Numbered from the stretch's first letter, positions 34,541-46,856 are shown. The stretch: 64,000 nucleotides of DNA from Reticulitermes speratus (GCA_021186555.1 JAJKFL010000012.1:23323711-23387710), one strand, 5' to 3'. Numbers and translations are program-made. Notes: generated from the letters alone by a model not told the origin.

Positions 34541-34795
34541 ACCAGGTGATGGGTTGTATGACGTATTGGGATCCGACTGTGCACAGAGAGGAAATAGATT
34601 TTCTACTACCCGAAACGTCCAATCCGGCTCTACGGCCCACCCAGCCTCCTATTCAAGGGGCACACTAATGGGGGTCTCCTTCTCGGGGGGAAAGCGGCCG
34701 GGGCATAAAGCTATGAGGCACCTCCAACTACTGTCCAGGTTATAATGCATGGAACTATACCTCCACTCCCCCAAACGTCATATGGCGCGGTACGT
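34541..34795 (+). mobile_element. SINE copy
   Basis: GGCCCACCCAGCCTCCTATT, GGGGGGAAAGCGGCCGGGGC, and GGAACTATACCTCCACTCCC match the body of the copy at 50765-51050 in order. The head is poorly preserved. Confidence 0.6.
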
Positions 34796-35264
34796 AATGA
34801 AGCAGATGAACTGCCCACGTACAAAATGCAACTAGGAACGGGATTTAAACCTCCTACGACATTTACGCCCTTCGACACTCTCTTATTCTAAATCAGGCAA
34901 CAAACAATCAGCACGGAAAGGCCGTCAATACCAAGAAAAAGAGCAACGAAATGTGGGAATTCCGACTTACAAATCTAGATAAGCATAACGATATATGCGA
35001 ACTGCCGTCAAACTGATCATTTGAAAGTCAATGCCGAGTATTTCGTACATGAAAACAGCCTTACAAACGTTCGCGTGCGCTCGCTGTCAGGAAGTGACGC
35101 AATAATCTTCCAGGGAAACTTCTTCCCCACCGAACACACTTCCTGTGCTTACCTGTTATGATTCGTCGATTACAGTTCAAATATTAAGATTTCGAGCATG
35201 CAAATCGTTCCCACTGCAACGTCGGGCCTAAATATCGCAACCTGAAAAGTACGAACGACTGCTG
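34796..35264. other. Noncoding, nothing recognised
   Basis: No repeat or exon recognised. Confidence 0.35.
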
Positions 35265-35575
35265 TGCAACAGAGTTGTCTTCAGCAGCCAACAGCTCTTC
35301 GGCTGCGCAAGTAATTCCCCGCATTTTATGGAACAAGAAGGCTCATTGCCGTGTTCGCAAGACTCCAGTCCACATCGCCACGTCATATCTTAAAACTCCG
35401 TTTTAATATCATTATCATTCTGCCATCTACGCCGAAGTTCTCCTACTGGTGTTTTTCCTTCAGGTTTTACACCCACAGGCGTACACATTTCACCCATTCT
35501 TACTACATGTCCCGCCCATCTCAAAATACGCCTTTAACCAGTTTCAGTAACAGATTTACAAGACATCTCAAACCC
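35265..35575 (-). mobile_element. LINE family A, decayed 3' end, minus strand
   Basis: CATTTTATGGAACAAGAAGG, ATTGCCGTGTTCGCAAGACT, GCCATCTACGCCGAAGTTC and CATGTCCCGCCCATCTCAAA are the reverse complement of family A blocks in order. Confidence 0.7.
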
Positions 35576-36417
35576 GCTAAATTTTAAATTGGTTTACTCA
35601 GCGACGGTGCCACCGGCTGTAGGCTATACGCTAACAGCACAGTTGGCAGATGAATGCATATGCACACAGCGCACTTGTAAGGCCGGTTTAAGAAATTTAC
35701 ACGCCCAGCGCAACAACAAATGTGGGGCTCTATCGACGCACAGTCTTACCCCATTTATGATGACAACTCCACCGCGTCCGTTCAAATGCAACAATCACAT
35801 GACTTATTTTTCGCCGATAAAGCAAACAATCACGAGCGAGCTGCAATAACTAATCCGAGAGCTGGGAACATGCGTCACTTCTTTCTGCCAGACGTTAAAA
35901 GCACAGCAAGTGTGGCATCCGACCCAGCGTGGCATCTCTCCCAGATATACCACAGACCCTACTCGCATAGGAGCTACTACAATTTAAACGAGGAATAACA
36001 CTCCAATGAAACAAACGATGTACAGACATGTAAATAGCAGAAAACTGGAAATGAGGATTCGGGTTGCATCCAAAAACTGCACCGCAATCCGGGCGCATCG
36101 CTTAAACAGCCGTGGCTACCGTACATATTGGCAAGAGTACAGAGTAACTCGCAATGCGGAGTTTTCAAATTACGGTGCAGTGAACATGCCTCTACAAGCG
36201 GGCAGTGTTGACCAGTTTGGTGCTTACAGTGGGGCTTACGTAGCGTCATATAATGAAAACCCCGTACTGTCACTGTGTGGACCGGGGAGTTTCTCACACG
36301 ACAAACAACGCGGCCACCTCTTGGACAGACTCCTTGCAGACAGCCGGCAACAAAACTTCTTCAAATTCGTTGCCATGCCGTCAATATAAGTGCGTCTGCA
36401 ACATGCTCACTGTCTAC
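35576..36417. other. Noncoding, nothing recognised
   Basis: Overlapping short ORFs on both strands; none has recognisable features. Confidence 0.35.
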
Positions 36418-36510
36418 AGCGGAAGCTAAGAATGCATGGCGCTAAAGCCTGCTGCTCCTCCCTGCGGTACTCAGGGACAGAGACAACCTTTACCTTTAAC
36501 CTGTGACCAC
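36418..36510 (+). mobile_element. SINE 3' end fragment
   Basis: AGCTAAGAATGCATGGCGCT followed by AGGGACAGAGACAACC and TTTACCTTTAACC, the SINE tail. Confidence 0.5.
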
Positions 36511-36689
36511 TAAAAGCACAGCCGCTACTGTACGTGTACGAATACAGGACACCACACACTCGAACAGTCACAACCTCTGAGATGTCTGCCACAATAAACA
36601 GCGACTGTCCTCCACACAGGTTCACGAATGCTTTCTGTGAGGTAGGAAATAACTATTTATGTACGTATGGAGACAAAGACCTATCTGTC

Positions 36690-36990
36690 CCGATACGCAG
36701 CCACCCTCCCCCGCCAACGAACGTCGCGGTAGTATCCTTGAGCGGCAAGCACTGGTTTCAAATCTCGACCCCGATGACAATCTTCACTCCATGTTTCTCC
36801 TCGGTGCCTGCACAAGATGTCGACACAGTGCCGCCATTTTGTGGAGGCACAGTGCCGCCAATCGGGCAACCATCGCGCCCTTCCACTACTTACTAATTCT
36901 ACTACCTCTTTCACCGAGGATGAGGATGATTGAAGCTGAACTTCCATTCCCCCCACACGCCTTCATGCACTGCATGGTCTCCAACCCGCA
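36690..36990 (+). mobile_element. Possible decayed SINE
   Basis: TTGAGCGGCAAGCACTGGTT with TTTCAAATCTCGACCCC looks like a box B region. Downstream GATTGAAGCTGAACTTCCAT and CACACGCCTTCATGCACTGC look like the SINE 3' part. The middle does not align well. Confidence 0.35.
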
Positions 36991-37066
36991 GCTCGCCATG
37001 TTGTATTTGCGGCCATCGGGTTCATTTGTAAATTACGTATGTAATATAAATATTACACAATAAGTG

Positions 37067-37262
37067 TCACGCCAGGCTTTCGTCGCGGTGTAAATGAAAT
37101 CCTCGCCCTTCCGAAATGTTAGGCAACGCTGATTGGTAGTTACCGACGTTTCGGGATAACCTACCGGGTGCAATCTTCAAGGTTCAAGTTTGTCAGGGTT
37201 GTCCCAAAACGTCGGTAACTACCAATCAAGCTGCACAACATCCCCAGAAGAGCAAATATCTG
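37067..37262 (-). repeat. Hairpin element, copy 3
   Basis: Arms from 37132 and to 37226 (ATTGGTAGTTACCGACGTTT and its complement) enclose a decayed loop. A one-sided tail at the left (CAGGCTTTCGTCGCGGTG) sets minus orientation. Flanks ATTACACAATAAGTG (37052-37066) and ATTACGTAATAACAG (37263-37277) match at 11 of 15 positions, an aged target duplication. Confidence 0.7.
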
Positions 37263-37277
37263 ATTACGTAATAACAG

Positions 37278-37907
37278 GCGGTTACGTATACCACGTATCG
37301 TTACTTTTGCACGTGCGGCCCGCGAACCAGCACGCAATAACGTGTGGCCCTTTGCCATAACAACGTTGGACGCCCCCTGATGCAGTGCACTGGGACAGCT
37401 TCACACATTCTACCGTTCGACACTGGCAATGGCGACGCACGTAAGATCACGCGACAGGGAAGGACATAAACAAGACATTTTACGTGACGCTCCAGCAGCT
37501 GTCAATGTGTATACTCGTACAGCAGCAAGCCACCGTCCAGCTGCTCGCAGTGCCACCGGTCTAACTCAGCTGCACAATGTTCCAGCATGCATCTCAAGAC
37601 TCAACGCTTTTCTCTTCCGCTGCAGTGACAAAGCCGAGTGAAAGTGCTCGAACGTAGAAGTGAGTCGCTGCCTCTTATGCAGTCGCCATGACTAATTTGT
37701 ACAGTTGATTGGCCGAGGACAGAAAGTACAGATCGAGCTTGCAAACGGCAGTCGAACGAATTATGTTGCTCTGTACACGATATCAGCAAGACATCTTCTG
37801 TCTATCAGTTGCCACAGGGTTCCCTGACCTTTCGTCCGTTCCCGCGTAGGTCTACAATGGCTTCACACACCGACCGGGTACGGGAAAAATGACAGCAGTT
37901 TGACCGT
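37278..37907. other. Noncoding, nothing recognised
   Basis: No repeat or exon recognised. Confidence 0.35.
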
Positions 37908-39133
37908 TACACTGCCAGCAACAATGTGCACACCGAGGTTTGAGGCTTACACTGCCAGCACCAATGTGCACACCGAGGTCTGAGGCTTACACTGCCAGCA
38001 CCAATGTGCACACCGAGGTCTGAGGCTTACACTGCCAGCAACAATGTGCACACCGAGGTCTGAGACTTACACTGTCAGCAACAATATGCACACCGAGATT
38101 TGAGGCTTACACTGCCAGCACCAATGTGCACACCGAGGTCTGAGGCTTACACTGCCAGCAACAATGTGCACACCGAGGTCTGAGACTTACACTGTCAGCA
38201 ACAATGTGCACACCGAGGTCTGAGACTTACACTGTCAGCAACAATGTGCACACCGAGGTTTGAGGCTTACACTGCCAGCACCAATGTGCACACCGAGGTC
38301 TGAGGCTTACACTGCCAGCAACAATGTGCACACCGAGGTCTGAGACTTACACTGTCAGCAACAATGTGCACACCGAGGTCTGAGACTTACACTGTCAGCA
38401 ACAATGTGCACACCGAGGTCTGAGGCTTACACTGTCAGCAACAATGTGCACACCGAGGTCTGAGACTTACACTGTCAGCAACAATGTGCACACCGAGGTT
38501 TGAGGCTTACACTGCCAGCACCAATGTGCACACCGAGGTCTGAGGCTTACGCTGCCAGCAACAATGTGCACACCGAGGTCTGAGACTTACACTGTCAGCA
38601 ACAATGTGCACACCGAGGTCTGAGACTTACACTGTCAGCAACAATGTGCACACCGAGGTTTGAGACTTACACTGTCAGCAACAATGTGCACACCGAGGTC
38701 TGAGACTTACACTGTCAGCAACAATGTGCACACCGAGGTTTGAGACTTACACTGTCAGCAACAATGTGCACACCGAGGTTTGAGACTTACACTGCCAGCA
38801 ACAATGCGCACACCGAGGTCTGAGACTTACACTGTCAGCAACAATGTGCACACCGAGGTTTGAGACTTACACTGTCAGCAACAATGTGCACACCGAGGTT
38901 TGAGACTTACACTGCCAGCAACAATGTGCACACCGAGGTTTGAGACTTACACTGTCAGCAACAATGTGCACACCGAGGTCTGAGACTTACACTGTCAGCA
39001 ACAATGTGCACACCGAGGTTTGAGACTTACACTGCCAGCAACAATGTGCACACCGAGGTCTGAGACTTACACTGCCAGCACCAATGTGCACACCGAGGTC
39101 TGAGGCTTACACTGTCAGCAACAATGTGCACAC
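37908..39133. repeat. Minisatellite, about 30 units of 40 bp
   Basis: The unit starts TTACACTGCCAGCAACAATG and continues TGCACACCGAGGTTTGAGGC. Subtypes: GCCAGCA/GTCAGCA, CACCAATG/CAACAATG, GAGGC/GAGAC. The right half is dominated by the GTCAGCA + GAGAC type. Confidence 0.97.
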
Positions 39134-39317
39134 AGAGTCACCATACTAACCAGGATGCGGTATTTCACCGAAGCATTGCATCGTTGCGGAGCTTCATCTC
39201 CGCGTCCCCTATTCGCCTTCGTGATGTTGGGCTTGGACATAGGAGAATATTCACACCCTGCTTTCTTGCCTCACTTCAAGGCTCTTCCTTTAAATCTCAC
39301 CCTCCACAAATAACGTC

Positions 39318-39545
39318 TCGCTGGCTCAGTCGGTTCACCCTACAGCAAGCGACAGTTCATCTCTGCACCACGCCGTCCAGCGCGGCTCTGCTGCCCACCC
39401 AACCTCCTAGGACTCCCCCCCCGGGGTAAAGCAGCCAGGGCGTGAAACCGACCACATAGTTCCAGCTACTGTCGACAGTAAGAATGCATGGAGCTGTTCT
39501 ACACTTCCCAATACGTCTTCATGTCGTGGTGCTTACTTAAGCACA
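39318..39545 (+). mobile_element. tRNA-derived SINE copy
   Basis: Box A TGGCTCAGTCGG at 39322-39333. The body has CTGCCCACCCAACCTCCTAG, CCCCGGGGTAAAGCAGCCAG, GTAAGAATGCATGGAGCTGT and TACGTCTTCATGTCGTGG. Box B is degraded. Confidence 0.65.
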
Positions 39546-40792
39546 AATTACAAAAACACACTTAGTGTGGACACAACTGATCTGCAGTGACACCGTTTGA
39601 CGGAATTAGTTTACACTTTATAACTTAATGTTGATGAATTCAGGTGAGATTTACATCAGATCTGAGGCTCTCACAGGGGCAGGGCATGACACTGTGCATT
39701 TTGGTAGACGAGTACCGACGTTTCGGAGAAACCTACGACATAGTGACGTACTGAATTTACGAGCACTGAAGACACAAAGAAAATACAAAACTACATATGG
39801 TTAGCTGTTAAATCGAGGGAAATGAAGATGCAGTGAACATGGCAGTGCACTTGGTACCTAGATATCAGTTACACACACACACACACACACGTGTTTAAAC
39901 ACTAAACAAATGACTTACAAATACTTCACACACATACCTGTGGGAGGAACAGAATTTCGCTACATCCTACATGTACGATATCTTTACAACAAACAACTTA
40001 CAGTCACGGACACAAACTCAACGCTATGTAAATGACAACGGCGCTGCACACTGCTAACCGTAGCAGTTGTGACATATCAGAGACATGACATGTCGGCACG
40101 CAGCGCACAAAATTCTGTTGCGTTCACTCACCCTTGTTTATCTCGAAATCCACAAGATTTACGGAAGCAATGCACTTTGCATAAAGGCAAGTCATTTTTA
40201 CAACTTGCTATGAACATTCCTCATTCTTGTGAACGTTTCGTAATCACCCCCAACAGACGCGCGCAGGTTTTCAGGCTAAGTGTCGGTCAGTGCTGTCCGA
40301 TCTGACCGAAAATTGGGAATTGTCAAAGAACTGTAGTGACCGGCTGGCAGTATCAAATTCATATAAAATACGTTAATATAACGGCTATCGCAACTGTTAC
40401 ATGCGGTCAGACAGTGGCGAATTTAACAGACGCATTTCCGCAAGCTTTCTTTGCAAACACGCGAAAACGTGGCTACCCAGCACATGTTACACAGACAGAA
40501 GTTGCGAACTTAAATTTATGTGGAAAATCATACAAAGAAACTGAACTAAGCAGAAGTGACACGCAAAAGAACAGTCAGTCGACGAATTAATTTCATGTAA
40601 TGTAATGAAATGAAATATAAAATCAAATTACTAGAAAACAAATCCATGATCATTATAAAATGTATTAAATGCAAGAAACTTGGAGAAGTTTCCGGTGGGC
40701 AGAATGATGGTTGATGATGAACGTAATGGCTGTTCTATATGGCCGATTACATTAAGATGATGATGATTATTATTATTATATGAGTATTTATA
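39546..40792. other. Noncoding with a hairpin-family scrap
   Basis: GAGTACCGACGTTTCGGAGA near 39710 is a single-arm remnant of the hairpin family. A CA dinucleotide run lies near 39872-39890, and a GATGATGATTATTATTATTA run just before 40790. No gene seen. Confidence 0.4.
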
Positions 40793-40985
40793 CGTGATTG
40801 AAGGAAAGTTAGAAGGAAGGATAGAATGACGGGAAGACGAGGGAAAAGACGTAAGCAGCTACTGGATGACCTTAAGGAAAAGAGAAGATACTGGAAATTG
40901 AAAGAGGAAGCACTAGATCGCACCCTGTGGAGAACTCGCTTTGTACGAGGCTACGGACGTGTCGTAAGACAGACTACATAACGAA
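40793..40985 (+). mobile_element. LINE family B, 3' end
   Basis: ACTGGATGACCTTAAGGAAA, GAAGCACTAGATCGCACCCT, GAGAACTCGCTTTGTACGAG and CGTCGTAAGACAGACTACA match 48960-49100 closely. 5'-truncated directly after an ATT-rich run. Confidence 0.8.
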
Positions 40986-41633
40986 TCAGTATTTATACCA
41001 TTGTTACCTATTTCGGTCTAGTGAGATTACAAGAATCTAGTCAAACAACTGGCCGCAACCCAACGACAGCCCTCCTGAACTGCGCTGGTTCACTTTCGAT
41101 GCAGCGAGACTGCACACATGCTGCAACTTTAGGCCAGCATCATGGTACTCGCGATCAACAGGTTGGTTTCCCAAAAATCCAGGACGCATGTCTGTGGGGC
41201 AATAAGGATGCTTTGCACGAAGCACCTGTTGCAGCGGTCGGCTGTTGAGAGGCGCTGGCGGTCAGCCTGCGGTACAGCGGAGGGCAGGTCGTCGGCCCTC
41301 TCGCAGGGAAGCCAACCCTGCGTACGAAACGCACAGCTGGAATTTGGGAACTGCGGGAGTACTTATGCTGACGGTTTGGCGTCTTGGTTGGGGCCCGTGG
41401 CGAGTTCATGGCAGAATCTGCTGCTGCTGGTAATTACGTACGTCCTTCGGATGGACGCTAGTCATTGCGATTTTGCTGTGGTATCATTTCGGCTGAAGGC
41501 TTCCGTGATGGACTTATGCGGGGCGTGCCCCACGTCTTACAACTGAGAAAAATCTGGGAAAACCCCACTCAAGGTGTAAGAACAGTGTCAGACACTGATC
41601 GCCGTCACGACGCTAGCACCTTATTTCTAACTA
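40986..41633. other. Noncoding, nothing recognised
   Basis: Short overlapping ORFs, no features. Confidence 0.35.
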
Positions 41634-42003
41634 CAGTAGGCCCTCGATTTAACGGACTAATTGGGGGAAGAGGTGTCCGCTATTGCCGAAAGTCCGTTAA
41701 ATCGAATGTATTTTAAAAACATATATTAATAACGAACGTACAATGTACAGATGTATTAAAATGTTATTATAATGTATAAGTATGAATAAAATATTATTAT
41801 AATGTACATTGAGTAATTTATACACGTCACTAAAACAACTGTTACAAATACAAAAATAAATTTACGACAGGAACCAAACTTTATTTTAATTAAATTCAAT
41901 AATAATCAATTTATATAATATATATTAATATATATTAATTTACATATAATTAATTTTTTCTTTAGGACAGAAATTTTTTGTCCGTTAAATCGAGGGCCTA
42001 CAG
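41634..42003. mobile_element. TA-flanked MITE, pogo/Tigger-like, 370 bp
   Basis: The inverted ends begin CAGTAGGCCCTCGATTTAAC (left) and CTGTAGGCCCTCGATTTAAC (right, reverse complement), about 24 bp with one mismatch, and are flanked by TA on both sides (41632-41633, 42004-42005). GTCCGTTAAATCGA is repeated just inside the left end. The interior is AT-rich and noncoding. The CAGTAG-type terminus and TA duplication are those of Tigger/pogo-type elements. Confidence 0.8.
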
Positions 42004-43059
42004 TACATCGACACGGGCGGGAATTAAACGCAGCATCATTTCTATCGTATATTCATCTCTCACTCCGTGTGTATCTTTATCTCATTCCCATATCCTTCTG
42101 TATCCGTTTCCCATCCCCTTAATTGTCCACTTTGCCAACATTCCCCCTTCCTTCCTAGCTCTCCTTTATGTGAAACCCGTACATTACTTCAACGTTTCTA
42201 TTTCAGTGAGCCTAAGTGCACGCGCGCGCGCCTGTTAAACGCAAGGTGACACACAGCTTGAATAAGATTAAGAATGTATGAACTATAGTCCGTCCGCCAC
42301 AGGCGTTCAAGGAGCTGTGCTTAAGGAAGACCAGAGATAAATTTATATTTGTAAACAGAATTAACGCCAGTGTACAATCAGCCTTCCTTCATGCTTTGTA
42401 CGGGCGTCAAACGCAGCCTCTCTACCGTTAACGGAAGAACAGTGACGGGCAGTTCTGTTCGCCCCTGAGGCGAAGGCTTCACCGGCTTTGTCCGTCGTCT
42501 CGTGTTACAAATCATAAAACGCCCAGACGCTGGGAGCAGCCTCACGTGTCGGGCCCAACTGCGGAGGCTTCGGCCGCACTTCCAGCCCGAGGACGATGGC
42601 AGAAAAATTGTGTTGTACCGTGTTTATTGCTTCAGGAGCTTAGTAACATTAGAACATACACTGACGACACAATGTGGCAACCAGTACCACAGACGTTCGC
42701 ACCGAACGTAATCAGAACTGGTCTATTTGCACGTAAAAGTCACGTTCATGGCCGAACGTGGCTATCACGGAATTCTAGAAACAGATGCTGGAATCCTATT
42801 TGACAGTTCACATGGAGAATTTTGATTTGGTACATTATCCGAAATTCTGTCCAGGACTGCAGGCAAAACGAGTAATGGCCAACGTTACCGATTGTCGCCG
42901 AAGCTTGGACAGTGTTGACCCATTTAGCTGTGTGCTGCAGAATCCTATGGTGGAGAGGATGTCGCTAGGACGCGAGAACCAATGTCGTCCGACTGAATAC
43001 GATACGATAATATTAAAAAGGCTCACAGTGTTGCGTTCCACTGTAATTCACAACAAAAC
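42004..43059. other. Noncoding, nothing recognised
   Basis: No repeat family or exon identified; a CGCGCGCG run lies near 42222-42230. Confidence 0.35.
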
Positions 43060-43520
43060 ACTAACTAACTCCGTGGAACTGAGCTCTTCTTGAGAAGCTT
43101 ACAGTTCCTCAGCCAGGCAAGGAATTCCTCCACTTTATGAAAACCAAAGGCCGACTGCCGTGTTCGCAAGGGCCTCTGGTCCCTGAGATCTTAGCTCTTC
43201 CGTGATGTTACGCAGCGTATATTGGTAATTACTTACCGACGTTTTGCGACAACCTACCGGTCCCATCTTCAAGGGCCAAGAAGTCGAAGAATGGCGGCTA
43301 GTTACGAATGTCTCGGACCGACGGGTTGTCCCGAAACGTCGGTAACTACCAATCTACGCTGCATAAATCCCAGAAGAGCGCAGATCTCATTTGCAACCGG
43401 CGAAAGCCTGAAATCACGCCTCTGGTCCCTGTCTTGAGCCAGATACATCCGGTTCACACCCTCCCACCCTATTCCTACGACGACACAGCAATCAGACAAA
43501 TGACTACAGTTAGTCAGCAG
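43060..43520 (-). mobile_element. LINE family A 3' end, interrupted by a hairpin element
   Basis: The GTTA-type tail (ACTAACTAACTCCGTGG on plus) and CTTCTTGAGAAGCTTACAG start the fragment. It runs to CTGCCGTGTTCGCAAGGG, is broken by the hairpin insertion 43185-43417, and resumes with CTGTCTTGAGCCAGATACAT. Removing the insertion and one duplication restores family A order. Confidence 0.75.
43185..43417 (+). repeat. Hairpin element, copy 4, with exact 14-bp target duplication
   Basis: GCCTCTGGTCCCTG flanks the element at 43171-43184 and 43418-43431 without mismatch. The element starts AGATCTTAGCTCTTC, as other copies start, has arms with TTACCGACGTTTTGCGACAA and TTGTCCCGAAACGTCGGTAA, and ends with the one-sided tail TTGCAACCGGCGAAAGCCTG. 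The loop is longer than in copy 2. It was inserted into a LINE family A remnant, giving a clear empty-site comparison. Confidence 0.85.
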
Positions 43521-43974
43521 CAATAAAGTGCTGTTTATAGAACAATATGAATTACTGGTAATAGCAGCAGTAAATGGCAGTGACAAGAACCCATTCTTCA
43601 GTCGGTATTGCAGTATCGACGTTGCCAGGGGAACAAACACAACGTGCATATTCTGCGAAGCAACGATATATGAGCGTGCGACCCGAGGTGGATCGGCGTG
43701 CATCAGTGGATGGGTGATCCGTGGAAACCGTAGCTCGAGATGGGAACTGTCAGCTTCTTCAGTTTAACGGACAATTGACCAGTATTACAAACTGCGTTTA
43801 CTGCCTGTAAGCCGTACGTACAAAGCGCTCGTAAACCTGATCACGTCTGAGCAGTACCTTGTTCCTGCTTCTTAAAATATGTCACGTGCGACTGTTACCT
43901 AACACTGTCACAGAACTGAATGCAAGCCACTTTGGGTTTTCTGGGCACCAGCTTAGCGCCGGGGTTCGAAGTCA
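43521..43974. other. Noncoding, nothing recognised
   Basis: No repeat or exon recognised. Confidence 0.35.
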
Positions 43975-44135
43975 TTTCAGTCAGAGCTACGTGATTCAAC
44001 ACGACTTGACCCTTGAAAATGGGACCGACAGCCTCTCCCGAAATGTCGGCAGACAGCTACCAACCTACACTGCATAACATCCCAGAAGAGCGACGGCCTG
44101 AACTACAACGGGGCGAAGCCTGATATCTCGCGTGA
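43975..44135 (+). repeat. Hairpin element, copy 5, left arm lost
   Basis: CCCTTGAAAATGGGACCGAC, CTCCCGAAATGTCGGCAGAC, AACATCCCAGAAGAGCGACG and GGGGCGAAGCCTGATATC give the right arm and tail only. The core order (UGAAAA box, GGGA/TCCC stem, CGAAAT) is preserved with mutations. Confidence 0.65.
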
Positions 44136-44251
44136 CCAACATGCTCGCAGACAAGCTACTTGCTTGCAGCTCGTACTAACGAATACTGCACGTACTCCTT
44201 AAAAAGGGACAAGGCACTCCACACATTCACTCATCTACCACCGACGCTATA

Positions 44252-44865
44252 TGAGGCTTGATCAAAAAATAACCGAACTGATTTCGTTTCTCTGGCGCCT
44301 AACGTCACACTGCGACGGGACTTTCGTGAGCGTGTCTGGACACCTTCCTGCTCGTCCACAATCAGCGAGACCTCACTTTAGCCACTCAGTCCGCGCAATC
44401 ACCGCAAATAACCAGCAGTGTTTTTGTCCACGTCATATTCGTCATGTCCGACAGCACAGAGCGTGTGCCAACCTCATGCAGAACACGAGAAAACGGAAGC
44501 CGAAACTTACCAAATGCCTAAAACTGTCTTTCGAGAGAAGGCTGTGGGCCGTACCCAAGTTCTTTAGTGGTTACGCCGCCTTAAAGATGGACGCACATCC
44601 CTGAATCTGTGGCAGAAAGCGACAAGCGGTCTGCACGTCCTCCATCGAGCAGAAATGATGAAGTGACAGTTTGAGTGCAAAATCTTGTGACAGCATATCG
44701 AAGACTGACCATTAGGGTAGCAAGTGAGCAACAAGAAATTTCTTTCGGCTCCTGCAATGAAATGTTAACTGACGGTTTGGGTAGTAGCACCGCTTGTCTG
44801 TAGTCTCTGATTTGCTCGAATATGCAGAAGCAGACGAAATGACTTAACAGCACTGCAACCCCTCC
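44252..44865 (+). pseudogene. Mariner-like transposon, 5' part
   Basis: A mariner-type terminal repeat, GAGGCTTGATCAAAAAATAA, follows a TA at the left. Downstream, across several frameshifts, the N-terminal DNA-binding half of a mariner-like transposase can be read: RACANLMQNTRKSEAETYQ, FKDGRTSLN, ARPPSSRNDEVTV, RLTIRVASEQQEISFGSCNE, MLTDGLG. The catalytic half and right end are missing; a minisatellite begins about 70 bp later. Confidence 0.65.
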
Positions 44866-44933
44866 CCCGAATTAAGAACATCTTGAAAGATAAACGATTG
44901 GGAGATGTGGGAACGATGAAACTTCACGCGACG

Positions 44934-45333
44934 CAGCAACTTTTGCTTCCAGCAGTGTAAGAGCCCCTGGAACACGTGTATCGCAGCAATTTCTGCTTCC
45001 AGCAGTGTAAGAGCCCCTGGAACACGTGTATCGCAGCAACTTCTGCTTCCAGCAGTGTAAGAGGCCCTGGAACACGTGTATCGCAGCAATTTCTGCTTCC
45101 AGCAGTGTAAGAGCCCCTGGAACACGTGTATCGCAGCAACTTCTGCTTCCAGCAGTGTAAGAGCCCCTGGAACACGTGTATCGCAGCAACTTCTGCTTCC
45201 AGCAGTGTAAGAGCCCCTGGAACACGTGTATCGCAGCAACTTCTGCTTCCACAGTGTAAGAGCCCCTGGAACACGTGTATCGCAGCAACTTCTGCTTCCA
45301 ACAGTGTAAGAGCCCCTGGAACACGTGTATCGC
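44934..45333. repeat. Minisatellite, 8 units of 50 bp
   Basis: The unit starts CAGCAACTTCTGCTTCCAGC and ends GGAACACGTGTATCG. Eight copies; one lacks a base (CCACAGTG near 45250). Minus-strand ORFs across it are by-products. Confidence 0.97.
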
Positions 45334-45699
45334 AGCAGAAGGGACCTACGTCGTGCAGAATTGGTCCGCTATCGAGGTAATTTCAGTACTTCACATTTCG
45401 CAGCACCAATCCGGATACGTTTTGATCACAGCTCGTACAATCTTAGCAAATGAGGGCGTCGTTGAATAAACACCTCTCTCGCCCTCTCTTTCTCTCATAT
45501 ACATGTATCTTTATACACATGCGATGACGTTAAAACTGCACGAAGATACCACTGAGGTCACTCGTGTTGCTGTGTGACACTGGAAGTGGTGAGATCTGGC
45601 AGTGCGCTCAGCGTCCTGTTTCCGCTGGTATCGTTACGTGGACTGTTCGAGAAATGCTAGCAGGTTGTTACTACTGTCCACAGGGCTATCAACGTGCAT
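45334..45699. other. Noncoding, nothing recognised
   Basis: No repeat or exon recognised. Confidence 0.35.
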
Positions 45700-45900
45700 G
45701 TTAACAAGAATCAAACACAAACTCGGTTACAACGCAAAGAAAGAGACTGAATATTTTGCGTCGTTATAAACGAGTGTTGTTATAACCGAGCACTATAATG
45801 TTATGATTAACAGTGAGGAATTAATTGGTACCACAGAATATCTGACGCTATAGACGAGGTGTCGCCTAAACCGGAGTCGTTAAAACCGGGTTCGACTGTA
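45700..45900. mobile_element. Possible decayed MITE with AACGA-type ends
   Basis: The left part AACTCGGTTACAACGCAAAG and the right part GTCGTTAAAACCGGGTTCGA are loosely complementary, with internal GTTATAACCGAGC repeats. The right end is followed by CTGTATA. This fits an aged pogo/Tigger-type MITE, but the ends are too diverged to fix. Confidence 0.4.
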
Positions 45901-46856
45901 TATTAAATATCTTCAGAGTGGATAGGATAAACGTCGGGGCATAGATCTCCTTATTGATTTACGTAATTCATTTGAGGATGAAGCCAGGATACGCACTGAG
46001 GGGCTGAACAAAGACTTGTGTATGCTGCCGACAGTGCCAAGACGTTTTCCTCTTCACCACCTAGTCTCCGGCGGGCACAGAGGTAGAAGCTGACCAGTGA
46101 CGACTTTAAGAATGTATCTGAGTCTTCACTTCCCCACACATCCTGTTTAAGCACAAGGACAACTAATGACGCCATCAGTAGCTTAGGGTACAACGGGTCG
46201 AATGGAAGACTGACCAATGAATGGCCTGCAAACGGCGTAAAGGAAGAGCTCGTGGCCTGATTTAAGACAGCAACACGGCATTTACTTTGACGCACTAAAA
46301 ACCACGAAATACATCAGTCAAGCTAGCCGACGCGCCCCGACGCGTTACCGTGTGCCCACGCTCAAGACAGTCGGAGGTCTGTTCACACAGATCCATACCA
46401 TAAAAAAAAGTCTGGGGTGAAACGAACTTTTTCAGGGTGGAGAAGGGGAGGGGTCGATCACTCATGGATTCCGCAAATCGATTAGAACTTCCGCGCCGCA
46501 GCAGCAGTAGCGGCGCGTCGCGTCGTGTCGGCGATCGCGCGCCAGATGAGCATCACCGTGCGGTCGGTGCCTGTTTGTACTGCAGAACCTGCATGACGAC
46601 ACGAAATTCAGCACCTGTGGAGTGGCACAACCCACTGTTAGCGGCACCTGACACTGGACAATCCCAAGCCAGGTCTTCACCTCCGTCCGATCTGTATTAA
46701 TGTTATCTTTGCGTTTCCTTATGGGCATTCCAAGAGGTTGGCACACCAATATATGTAAGCATGTCATGTCTTCCAATGCGAGCCATATGTCCAGCCAATC
46801 TTAACCCTCACAACACCGAGCGGTCCGTATACATATCTCAGCAATAAATTTAAAGC
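45901..46856. other. Noncoding, nothing recognised
   Basis: Short ORFs at 45951-46295 (minus) and 46437-46700 (plus) lack features. Confidence 0.35.
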
